Source: Syngnathus acus (Eukaryota > Chordata > Actinopteri > Syngnathiformes > Syngnathidae). From it: a stretch of DNA of 64,000 bases. Both the position numbers and the translations under genes were made by a program. Positions 40,171 to 50,829 of this stretch are shown piece after piece. Each line of letters starts with the position of its first letter. The stretch's first letter is position 1. The stretch is from NCBI RefSeq assembly GCF_901709675.1, contig NC_051108.1:2232001-2296000 (forward strand). Direction: 5' to 3'. Below the pieces are notes generated by a model that saw only the letters and a program-made list of their open reading frames with translations, searched no databases and was not told where the DNA came from.

Positions 40171-43100
40171 TCCCAGGGTTCCATTCTAAGAAAACTGTAA
40201 TAAATATTATTTGAGTGTCGTTTGACTTTAAGAGCAATAAACTTTAGATGTCCGACTGCTCTGAATGGATTGTAACTCGGCAGATTAAACAGCGCTTGAC
40301 AGAAATTTGTATGAGGTTCGATCGGCCGGAGCGAAAACAGAAAGCAGCCAGAGTCAAGTGCGACGTAAATCCAAGGACGCAGATGTTCCGCGGAACACCA
40401 CAATCCAATCGCGTCTTTGCACTATGAAATGCAGTCAGATGTCATAACAATATAGCACATCAAAGTATGGAGGCTTGTAAACTCTAGGGGCTTGAATAAC
40501 CTCTGAGATTAGCGTTGTAAGTCAAGGCAGCCATCTCCACTCAGGGGGACCCAGACGTCATAAATGTCCCCAGACACTGAAAGCCAGTCTCGAGCTTGGC
40601 CTCTCTGACCCCTGGCTGGACGTCTCCGGGCGTGAAGTAACGTCGTTAGGCGGCTTCCGAGGTCAGTCTTTGTTTGTCACGTCGGGTGTTAAAAGCCCAT
40701 CGGGGGCTTTTGTTTTAGATGCTGATATCTGAGAGCGAGTGCACAGGAGCAGCTGCGCCGGCCGGGGAGGTCCGGTGAGTGCAGCCGTGACTTGACCCCC
40801 GTCACAACCGGGTCCCGGTGACCCTGAAAAAGCAGATGTGTCCTTGAGTTCCGCGAATCAATGGAAAGGAGTCACGGTTGATTTATGGAAATATTAAGCA
40901 TCTCTATGTCAGATACCCAACCAAAGATAATCACTTTTGATTTTGGGCCGTTCCTTCATCAGTCAGTCGAGGAGATTATATTCGTTATTAGTTTGAAAGA
41001 TTATGCAAATGGTCTCTTAGCCATTTCCACTGTACTTAGAATGGAGTATGAATGAATGAATTCAGTTCTGGCCTGGTTTTGGATTAAAGTGTGGATTTAG
41101 GATTTTCTCCATGAGTCTTAATGGAGGGGAAAAAAATTTAAAATCAGTAAAATGATGTGAATCTATGAAATTGTATAAATTGCCATGCTAATTGCTAAGC
41201 TAAAATAGGATTGACAGAATAGCTGGAGGAACAAATGAGGGATGAGGTTTTGGTCCCGGCGCTTCATCATCGGCACCACCTGTCAAGCAGAAGCGTCGGC
41301 GGCGCACAGGAAGTCAGCTGTAGCGCCAGCGGACGCGGCGGACATGACGGCGCACATGCCCTCGCCATGTGTGAGCCGGCCGGCTACTGCATCAAGTGGT
41401 TTGTGACATCACGGCACCATATGAGCTTGACTGACAGACGCGCTGTTTGTTTTCCTCTTTTGGAAGGAGTCCATTATCCTGTGCTGCCTTTGTTTTAGAG
41501 CGCTTATTTTAAAGGGGGGGGGGCGAAAAAAGATCTCCCCCTTTTTAAATGTGCTGTTTACATTGTGTGAGTGCTTTGAGGGGAAAGCACAAAGCCACCG
41601 CACAGTGGCTGGATTATAAACTTGGACCGAGTTTCAAACGGAGTGAATTTATAAACACGGAGCCCCCACCCCCTCACTCGTGGCCCGCTCACATATTACT
41701 TTGGATCAAACCCAGACCAGGCCTTGCACTTTGACTACGTGCGCTCGCTTTGAGTTTGCACACCTTCGTTTTTGCGCTCACATGCAAGAGAACGATCGGA
41801 AAACAAAGACTCTCATTTTCAAAAGCTGTTCAGAACCTTTTCACTGCCAGAACAGCCCCCCCCCCCCCCCAAGGGTGCATAATAGCCAGCACACCTTGAC
41901 GTGTGAAGAGACAGCGAGCGACGACCCGAGCGGCACTTTGGCGCACGAGGGGGGACGACCTGCGAGCAAAGACGGCGAGGACCTGAATGGCCAGCTGTTG
42001 AGAACGAGGAGTAATGTTGGCATGACTCCACATGGGCCCCAGTGCTGCGGTTATACCCCCCCCCCTCGCCCCACCCTTCGGAACTGCCTGACCCATCCAG
42101 GGCCGCACTTATTACACCTCAGCAGCGAGCCCCCACCCCACCCCCTTTACCGCCAGCCCTCAGTTCCACATTCCAAAGGGGGGCACTGGTTAAATCGAAT
42201 CCCATAATAAGACGCTCAGCTGTCCGGGAAAAAAAAGAGAACTTTCCTCTGGTAAATTCTAGACTCCCTTTTTTTCTTGACGCCCTCCCTTCTTTTCAAC
42301 CAAAGTCGAGGCAAGATGACACTCTGGGCCCCATTGGCCAGTTGCTTTTGTCTTTCTACGACCTTGATTTATCCTTTCTTCTCACTGTTTTATGTTTTTT
42401 TTTTCTTCTCCCCCTCAATGGTATAAGATTGCCTCTGTGTTGGGTCTCGGGAGCCTGAATGCATGAGGGGGTTACCTTCCTTAAGGGCCACTTTGCTCTC
42501 TTTCGCGTTCTTGTTTAGGTTCCAAACAAGACAGATGTAAGCAATTTTACACCTCAGATCTCTGAATGATTTGATATTGTGTGTCCAAGTGTTGCAGAAA
42601 AGCCAAAGAAAAATTGAAATGGAAAATAGGTCCACATTTTTTTTTTGGAACCTCAGTCAGATGTTCAACTTTAAAGCTTCAAATCCAAGTGTAATCCGGA
42701 TTTCATCCAGATCTTGCCACTTGGAAGCAAATCCAATGTGGCAAATACCATTTAACTTGTTGTCCGCTCTCAACTCTAATCAGATCAGGTGGGATATTAG
42801 CCACGTTAGCTCCTATTAGCTTTTGAACATTTTACTCATAGATTTACTGCGTTACCAAAAGTAAAACATTTTGTCTATTTCTTTTATTCTTTTAAAACAT
42901 TATTATAAAATTACAATTTATAAAATAAATTAAAAAAAAAATCAAATAAAATTATTTTGTTATTTAGATAATTTAGACATATAATAAGTAGTTAGTGCTT
43001 TGAAAATGGAAAAAAACCAACATGCTACTCTTTAATAATTAATACCACATTGATGTAATGGTTTGGTGGGGGGGTAAACGGTGGTGGAAAAAACAAAACA

Positions 43101-44150
43101 ACAGATGGACCGTGAATGTCTTTAACCCAGATTCTGCCGCTCTAATCCCGTCTCCCCTGCAAGAATTTCTACGTCGCGTGCTCGACGTGCCACCGAGAGA
43201 ATATTCAGGTGCCACCCTGACTCAGGTTGGGATGGCTTCTTTGCCGTCGTCAAGGCAACCCGAGTGTCTGTTTTGCATTTTTCAAGTGGCGCCGAAATGA
43301 TAGAACTCATTGGAAATGAGCAGTTGGTGTGGGGGTAGTGGGACCCAGACTGTCAGCCGTCGGGGTTTAAAAAGGCGGGGGGGGTGGCATCCCTCAGCTG
43401 ATTGTGGGCGGGGTTAGTCAGCTGATGGCATCAACAAGAGATGGGGGTGCTCGCTTAAGCAGTCAGCTGGCATAACATCATTATTTGACCTTGTAAAGCA
43501 GGTCAGTGGGAGGACTTAATGGCCCTCATTGCACGCACCATGTGTACCCCGTCGCTGTCACGCTTTGGCGCCCTCTTGCCAATCTAAACCTTTCTAGGTC
43601 GGGTCAGAGGTCATGTTGGATATAAGGGATTGCCTTGTAAATTAGTTGATTACAAATCCCTAATTACACATTTCTAGTCTTTGTCCGGTGTGCCTTAAGT
43701 GCTAAAAAAGATGAAGAGACAGTGTGAAGTGAGCTGTACATTTTTTTTTTTTAGGCCTCTTTTGTAATGTTGGTTTACAATTTGTAGCAGAAGATATCAG
43801 TTGCTATCGACAGCCGGCCTGGCGTTTATCCTCCGAGAGCGCCATCGACGGCTGTTTAGAGCTTTTGTCGATTTTTACCTGAAATCAATACGATGCCATC
43901 GCTGACGCGGCACAAACGGCAGCCAGACAAGAATCAATGAGTTTGTTAATGGGATCAAAAACCGCCGCAGTTGCCGGAACACCTTCAAGGTTGCGACTCG
44001 AAAACGAGTATTAAACAGAAGCAGCGCAATGAGAGAAAAATTGTGTTCGGAAATGTCCATCTTTGAATATTTGCTTAAATGTAGTCTTAAAAATTAACCT
44101 CAAGATCTTTTTTTCTGTCTTTTTTAGAAATTCTGTTCATCCATATCTAT
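40171..44150. other. Gene-less stretch
   Basis: Mixed composition with an AT-rich block at 42840-43050 and several C or G homopolymer runs (41515, 41857, 42057). No supported gene. The frame at 41680-42207 is proline-rich and spans homopolymers, so it is judged to be chance. Confidence 0.35.
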
Positions 44151-44293
44151 GATAAGGACTCGGAAATTCCATATATGAGGAATCAGGAAATCCATTAATG
44201 AGGAATCAGGAAATCCATTAATGAGGAATCAGGAATTCCATACATGAGGAATCAGAATTTCCAAGTGATCCCCATTGCATCTTCGGATTCAAG
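44128..44293 (+). other. Exon-like segment with strong splice sites
   Basis: Preceded by a polypyrimidine tract and acceptor (CTGTCTTTTTTAG) and followed by a consensus donor (CAAG|GTAAGT). The 166 nt between contain the 23-bp minisatellite and no conserved open frame. It could be a non-coding exon. No transcript evidence is available. Confidence 0.3.
44154..44262. repeat. 23-bp minisatellite, about four copies
   Basis: Unit GAGGAATCAGGAAATCCATT plus AAT, starting at 44177, 44200, 44223 and 44246, with the last copies diverged. Confidence 0.9.
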
Positions 44294-44985
44294 GTAAGTT
44301 TGTTTTCCATTTTCAAGAGTCTGTTTTTGTTATTTACCGTAGTTTTCTGACTACAAGGCGCACTTAAAATGAATGAATTTTTAATGATTCAAAGTAAGTT
44401 TGTTTTCCATTTTCAAGAGTCAGTTTTTGTTATTTACCGTAGTTTTCTGACTATAAGGCTCACTTAAAATGAATGAATTTTTAATGATTCAAGGTAAGTT
44501 TTCCATTTTCAAGAGTCTGGTTTTGTTATTTACCGTAGTTTTCTGACTGTAAGGTGCGCTTAAAATGAATTAATTTTTAATGATTGAAGGTAAGTTTGTT
44601 TTCCATTTTCAAGAGTATGTTTTTGTTATTTACCGTAGTTTTCTGACTAAGGTGCACTTAAAATGAATTAATTTTTAATGATTCAAGGTAAGTTTGTTTT
44701 CCATTTTCAAGAGTCTGTTTTTGTTATTTACTGTAGTTTTCTGACTATAATGCACACTTAAAATGAATTTATTTTTAATGATTCAAGGTAAGTTTGTTTT
44801 CCATTTTCAAGAGTCTGTTTTTGTTATTTACCGTAGTTTTCTGACTATAAGGTGTGCTTAAAATGAATTAATTTTTAATGATTCAAGGTAAGTTTGTTTT
44901 CCATTTTCAAGAGTATGTTTTTGTTATTTACCGTAGTTTTCTGAGTATAAGGCGCACTTAAAATGAATTAAGTTGTAATGTTCCC
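44284..44985. repeat. ~100-bp minisatellite, seven copies
   Basis: Copies begin AAGGTAAGTTTGTTTTCC at about 44291, 44391, 44491, 44587, 44685, 44785 and 44885. Each has TATTTACCGTAGTTTTCTGA and, with small variations, CGCACTTAAAATGAATTA. Period is 96-100 bp. Nearly every unit carries a consensus 5' splice site (AAG|GTAAGT). Confidence 0.95.
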
Positions 44986-45165
44986 TAATGTCCCTAATGC
45001 CCCGCCCCTCCGTATCCGTGACCCCCCACCCTCCTTCCGTTTACCTGCCCGTCTTATCTGCGGGCTCCATAGACCCATTTGTCATGTGTGTAGGTTTATC
45101 TGAAAATACCCCCGAATAAACCTGCTGATCCGGTACGGCCTGAAAGTCCGAAAAATACAGTAAAT
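44926..45165. mobile_element. MITE-like element with inverted ends
   Basis: The left end ATTTACCGTAGTTTTCTGAG and the inverted right end ATTTACTGTATTTTTCGGAC match at about 22 of 28 positions. The left end also recurs in every unit of the adjacent minisatellite, so the array probably grew from it. The interior is non-coding and holds one copy of the 100-bp duplicated segment. Confidence 0.55.
44997..45096 (+). repeat. 100-bp dispersed duplicate, copy 1
   Basis: Starts ATGCCCCGCCCCTCCGTATC and ends TGTGTAGGTT. Identical to 46066-46165 except for one base (CCCATTTG versus CCCATTCG). Confidence 0.95.
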
Positions 45166-45374
45166 CAGCCCTTCACCCGCTGGCTTTTAACTTGTTGATG
45201 GTATTGGCAACGCCACTTGCGGCTGCATTAAGAGGATGAGCTTGCAGCTTTTACCTTGACAGCACTTTTATTATCGCTCCGAGCGTCCTAAAAAGCTGAC
45301 TGGCTCTTTTTTATTCCCTTGTTGGCTAAAACGACATCCTTTTTTGTCCTGTATGATGTGTGAACGTTGGATGT

Positions 45375-45475
45375 CAATGATAATTAATTGGAGCTACGCA
45401 ATTAATTGATGATTTATTCTACCGTAAACTGGCAAAATATGCTAATCGGCTGCAATTTGGCTGTTGTTTTTATTT
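45375..45475. promoter_or_regulatory. Candidate enhancer rich in TAATTA sites
   Basis: Contains GATAATTAATTGGAGCTACG followed at once by CAATTAATTGATGATTTATT. The paired AATTAATTG words form a near-inverted arrangement with homeodomain cores. Non-repetitive and probably regulatory, inferred from motif density only. Confidence 0.35.
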
Positions 45476-46065
45476 GTTGGCTTGTAAAATGTTAAATGGA
45501 CTGATGTTGTTAAAAAAAAAAAAAGGCTTTAAAATGTCTTGACTGATAAAAATGTTGGAATAATGAAATGGGACATATAAAATTGTTACTTGGGGGCAGA
45601 GTTTTAAGTCGAGCGAAGGAATTTGGGGAGAGAAAACAGAAGGCGTCCGAAAACGGCCGTGTGGGCGTTTTTTATTGGTGTCATGAGAGGAGAAATCAAT
45701 AAAAGAGGTGAAAAAAAGCTTCACGCTTTTAAAAACTCCATCACGGAGGCAATTAAAGAGGCCTTCAAAGAGTCGGCCTAATCAGCGCTTAAATAAAGAT
45801 AGGAGCGAGCGAGGCGGCGCTTCTGTAATCTAACCGCCCTGGACTTTGTGGCCCTTCGAACCCGACGTGTGTGTGTGTGTGTTTAAAATGCCTTCTCTTG
45901 CGCACATGTGGCAGAAAGCCCGGACGCGTTTGTGACAGCTTGTATGTGGTTAACGGGCCCGTTAAAGGGTCCACTCCTTCCCTGTCAGTCTGGCGCGTCT
46001 GACCTCTGTCTAAACCGACAAAGCAGATGTGTACGCCGGCGTTCTAAATGGCGCTGGTTCCGCGG

Positions 46066-46165
46066 ATGCCCCGCCCCTCCGTATCCGTGACCCCCCACCC
46101 TCCTTCCGTTTACCTGCCCGTCTTATCTGCGGGCTCCATAGACCCATTCGTCATGTGTGTAGGTT
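46066..46165 (+). repeat. 100-bp dispersed duplicate, copy 2
   Basis: Second copy of the segment at 44997-45096, same orientation, 1069 bp downstream, one mismatch. Flanking sequences are unrelated, so the boundaries are sharp. Confidence 0.95.
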
Positions 46166-49100
46166 CTCACCGTGATAAGGCGCCTTGCCGGTGAGTCAAT
46201 ACGGCCGGCGTTTGCTCTTTCTTGCCTTGCCGCTCCCCGCTTAAAGAGGCGGCGTGTCGACATAGCAGATTCCAGCCGGAGCAATGAGTTTACTCTGGGC
46301 ACACAAGAGTTCGTTAGCCAGGTGGAAGAAAATCGTACATATGTCGTCGGTCTGCAGCGGAAGGGAAAACATTCGACTGAGCTGTTCGTCAGATTGCCGC
46401 GATTTAGTTTGTGAAAGTGGACGTAAAAGTCAAGTCGTCCCGTGTAATGGTGTTGACCATTAAAAAAAGATTACAGGTTAAAAGCTTGGCTTTTCACAGC
46501 CCTGGAGGCCGTGTCCTTTCTCCAATCTTGCCAATGGCGGCCCAACTCCTTTCCCTTCCTTGCCATTAACCCCCGTCACCTCTCGCCTCCCGGCACGTCA
46601 ACCCGCGCTTAAGCTAGCGTTATTAGCGCCGCTCATTAGGACGGCATTAGTGTCAGAGATGCACACATTGATATGGAAGCCAAAGAAGACACCCCAAGCC
46701 AAAAAAAAATCTTCTCTAGCTTCAGCAACTCTTCACGCTATTGTTCAGGGAGGACTGGGTCAGAGGTCATTCGTCCACCGGAGCCATCCCGCTTCTTCAT
46801 CCCTAGCTCACTGTCATGACAATTCACCAGTCACGCCGGTCCCTGTCAGCGGGTCCCGACACAGCCGTCACTTACGCTCGCTGGCGTGTGAATGTGCTTA
46901 CGTACGCTTTGCCGTCTGAGCGCTGGCGGCCCCTCGACTACTTAAAAACCATCGAGCCCGAGAAGACAAAGAGACTTTTCTTTCATAGTGACCCGGTCTT
47001 ATTGGAGGCAGCATTGGCACACAAGGCGGCAGGGTCAAAACATTTATTGTAATTGGGCTTTTTGTGTCATTACGTTGGTCATCTTGGCTTTGGAGAGATT
47101 TGGAAGGATCTGGAAACATATGCCTGCAATCTCTCAAAAGTGGAGTTTGAACCATGTTGAGGAGCTTACGAGGTGACACTGAAGTTGAGATTGTTACAGA
47201 TTACCAGTATATGATATTTGAAGTCGCTAATGATGATTTAGCGGAGGTTAGCGATAGACTGACTCCTTTTATATTGTTTGTATGTTTTACAGCGTTCAGG
47301 TGGTTTATACAAGCCCACCATGTCAGTTTTGGAAAGTTAAACTACAACCTGACATTTTGTCCAAATAGCATTATTCTTCGAGTTCAAACACAGAACCTCA
47401 AAACTATCAGACAGACATGCTAGCTAACCACTAGTCCACCATATATAGTAATTACAGACTTGGAGTTCTATGGGGTTAAGCTCTGTTGTCGTTTTATTTG
47501 GCGAAAAACAAACGGGGATCAAAGTGCTCTGGTCTCTTTTCCACGTGAGTGAGGAGCCGGGCTGATAGCGAGCGGCCGCTAGCCTTGGCCCTGTGACCCA
47601 GATAGCGCCACTTAGCAAACCACTGCCCACATTCCCATTGCTTACTTGCAAATGGCCCCTTTCCTCCTAATCATTAACACGCTAACACATGTTTCTACAC
47701 GTTTTTGTTTGGTGCTCAACAGATACGTAATTGTTACGTGGTTACATTTAGCAACATTAGCATCTTTCCTTTTGTGTGTTCAGAATGTGATTGAGTCCCC
47801 AAGAACAATGTATGTGATAGTCAATTTAAAATAAAACAAAAGCCGTAGACGTTGACTAACTCCTCAAACAGTTAAGCTACTTTATGATATGTTTGATGTA
47901 TGCGCTGTGTAGGCTACACGTGTGCCTTCCCGCGAGGTCACTCCAGCTCACATCCCTTTCCTTGTGTTTATATCTCATAAAAGAACACACACACACACAC
48001 GCTGTCAGACGTCTCACTGTGATTTTTCTCGCGGGGGCCCCTCGAGGCTGCTCATTTAACAAGCAAAAAAGAATGCGTGAAATAGAGCGAGTCAAGAGAT
48101 GAAACGCTAGCAAAGCCGTGACTCAACAGTATCGAGTGTTCAGGTGAGCAGAGGTGAGAGGACGAGCATGTGTGGGTGTGTGTGTGTGTGAGGTTCTCCT
48201 GCATCGTTGGAGGAGTGATTGACTTCTCGTTTGTTGGCTGACTGGTGTCCTAAGCAAGGATCCACCTCGCGGAAGCCACCTGATAGGCTACTTGAGCCTC
48301 AAGGAGACAGGTGAGGGTCAAAGAGCCCAGTCAGGAGCCCAAATGGAGTCTTCTGATTTTTCTTTCTATTTGGATTAGCCATCCGTTCATTGTGTTCCTG
48401 CAGAAACCGGAAAGGATTCGGAGTAGGGAATTCACCCACGCAAAAACAAAAAACATTGCTCGGTTGCTGCGAGGGTAGCGCCGCCACCCACGCTTCACGT
48501 TCCTCCGCTGATCCCGCTGTAGGTGTTCGCCTGACTTGCATCATCTTGGCTCAGGCACACTCGAGTTGATTCTGGAGAGCACCGACGGGCAACAGTTTCC
48601 GTCTTTTTAGATTCATTCCTCCGCGAGACGTGTCGGATTTGATTCCTGAGGCAGTTTTCGGGTAGCTCGGGCGAGATGCCAAACCTCTCCGGTTTCTTTC
48701 GCGGCTGCGTGAAGCGCTTTGATTCCATGGGCGCCACTGTAGCCGGAAATCAGATTGCAGATGATCGCAACACAAACGCACAGCAGATTTGGATTAATAT
48801 AATCCACCAACAACAGCCGGAATCTCTTAGAGTCAAACGTTAACACTCCCCTCTGAAGCCTCTTTTAAAGTCCTCCCAAGAAAAAAAAAAAACTCAAGAC
48901 ATGATAATTACACGGAGCGCCTCTTCACTTATGAATATCGCAATAAATCTTCCTCCTCATACTCACCTGTGTGCACCTGAGCGTCTCTCAGCACCTTAAG
49001 AACGTGGCAATTTAATAATATTACCCCTTTAAAAATAATAAGCAAGGACGTAATGATCGCACGGGAGAGCGCCGTCGATTTGAAATCACAAACGGACAAA

Positions 49101-50740
49101 ATCTTTGAAGTGTCAGGGTGTAGGCGTTTACCTGCCAGAACTATGGATTTATTATTTTTTTGTTTAGCCACACTCACTTCATTTTTAACACAATGAATGC
49201 TTGACAGTCTGTTTGATGTGCTTAGAAGCTCTGAAGTAAAACATCCGTCAGCTTTGATGTGTTAGCTTAAATGCTCACCCCCCCCCCCCCAAAGCTCCAT
49301 TTCACTTTTTGTTTCCTTTTTCACTGTCATCAATTATTTCATTTCTAGATCAAATCATTTTTTTATACAATCAAAAATTAGCTAAAAGACGGCGGCAGAT
49401 GTGTTTCCGGTGCCAGTTCCGTTGCGTTGGCAAGCGCACTGAATTTATCGCCTCCCAAGCCGGGAGTCCTCCCGCGTCTGGGACGCAGCCGGCTTTGCGA
49501 GATCGGATCAGTCCGGGACAGGAAATACCCTCTAACAAGCAAGAGTCAAAATGTGATTAGGCTTCATTTTTTCCCCCATGTCTGTGGGTTTTATGTGCCT
49601 GTTCTGGTGACTCACATCGCTCAGGTAATGACACATTATCCTTCGACACACACACGGTAAAGCGGCCGCTACTTTACAGCCGTGATCAAACGCAACGTGG
49701 TGTTGTTTCATCACTCTTCTCCACCAAATGAGGCCAATCATTTCGTTTTATGACAAGTCTCCAGCTTGCTGCCACGATGGCTCCAGGCCTTTGCCTTCAC
49801 TTTATTTCCTAATCGTGCCTTTATGACAAATTGTCCCGGCAGTTTTGTTTATGATGAACTCCTAACCTTAGGCCAGCCTGGTTTTTGGGTTTGACAGGAT
49901 AGTCTCTCCCCTGTCGGTCACTAACGAGTCGCCGCGCACTGACCTCTCGGGCGGTTGAAATTAGATGTAAATTGTGCCTGATTTTTACGGGGGTCCCTAA
50001 CGTGATCCAGATCCCCCCCCGGCATCCCCTGCCAGCGGGTCAACGCCGTGAGAACGTCTCGCTCCCTAACGACATTTGGAGTGGTCGATGAGAGGGGTCG
50101 CGGGTAATGGTGACCTCACCGGCCTACACTTCACTTCCTTCTAATTAGAGCGCCGGGCCAGATCAAAGGAGCCGTGCATATCGCAGCAGGAGGGCTACTG
50201 AAGAAGGAGGCAGGCTAGTAAAGACCAAGGGGAGGCGGGAGCAAGACCAAAAGCCCGCAGGAGGCTTTTCTATAGGTAATCGTGTACGGATGGGGGAGAT
50301 CTTTTTTTTTTTTCATTAGTTCTTAAGGTCAAGGGAGCTCTCAACCTGTGGGATGGAACTTCTCTCTAGTGGCATCCGGCGTCCTTTAAAGGCTAAGCAG
50401 AGGACTCGAACGATAGACCGAGCCAGACACACAGGAAGTGGTTACACAAATTTGTAAAATACATACAAATTAAGCAGATGGAAATTAGGTGGTTCCCATG
50501 GTTACTAAAAAGGAGCGCAAGCTGGACATGTGAGCGTAGGAATATGTAATTGCAATTGGGGACACTTCAGTCCTGTATAAAATTAACATTGAGCAGACGC
50601 AGTTCGAAAGTTAAGTGCGGCTTTTATGCCACTTGACTTATACAAATATGAGGTCAACTCGTATCCTGCCACAATTTTAAATTGAAGCCTTAACATGGCT
50701 GACAAAATCCAGCAATATATATATATTTCAACTTTTAGCC
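46166..50740. other. Gene-less stretch
   Basis: Holds the SINE-like fragment at 47379 and short GT tracts (48173). Otherwise unique sequence, some of it with constrained-looking texture (48590-48840, 49800-50000). No coding gene is supported. Confidence 0.35.
47379..47440 (-). mobile_element. SINE-like fragment
   Basis: On the + strand GAGTTCAAACACAGAACCTC leads to GACATGCTAGCTAACCACTA. The complement gives a recognisable A-box side (GTGGTTAGCTAGCATGTCTG) and B-box side, so more of the tRNA-like head survives than in the copies at 4446 and 27036. Confidence 0.55.
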
Positions 50741-50764
50741 TTAACGTTGTTGACAAACTCAGGG

Positions 50765-50825
50765 TGGTATTGTAAGGGTTCCAAGATTGACCCCTGGGGA
50801 ACCCCTCAGGTCATAATTTGGTTTC
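50765..50825 (+). mobile_element. Possible retroelement remnant
   Basis: One frame reads GSKIDPWGTPQVI, resembling a short peptide that recurs in translated retroelement copies. Nothing else of an element is visible around it. Confidence 0.3.
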
Positions 50826-50829
50826 GAAA

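Noticed and set aside
41680-42207. 175-codon proline-rich frame
   Set aside because: Crosses C homopolymers and short repeats; no family match.
43570-43585. CTCF-like site on the - strand (GGCAAGAGGGCGCC)
   Set aside because: Three mismatches in the upstream half of the core; too weak to list.
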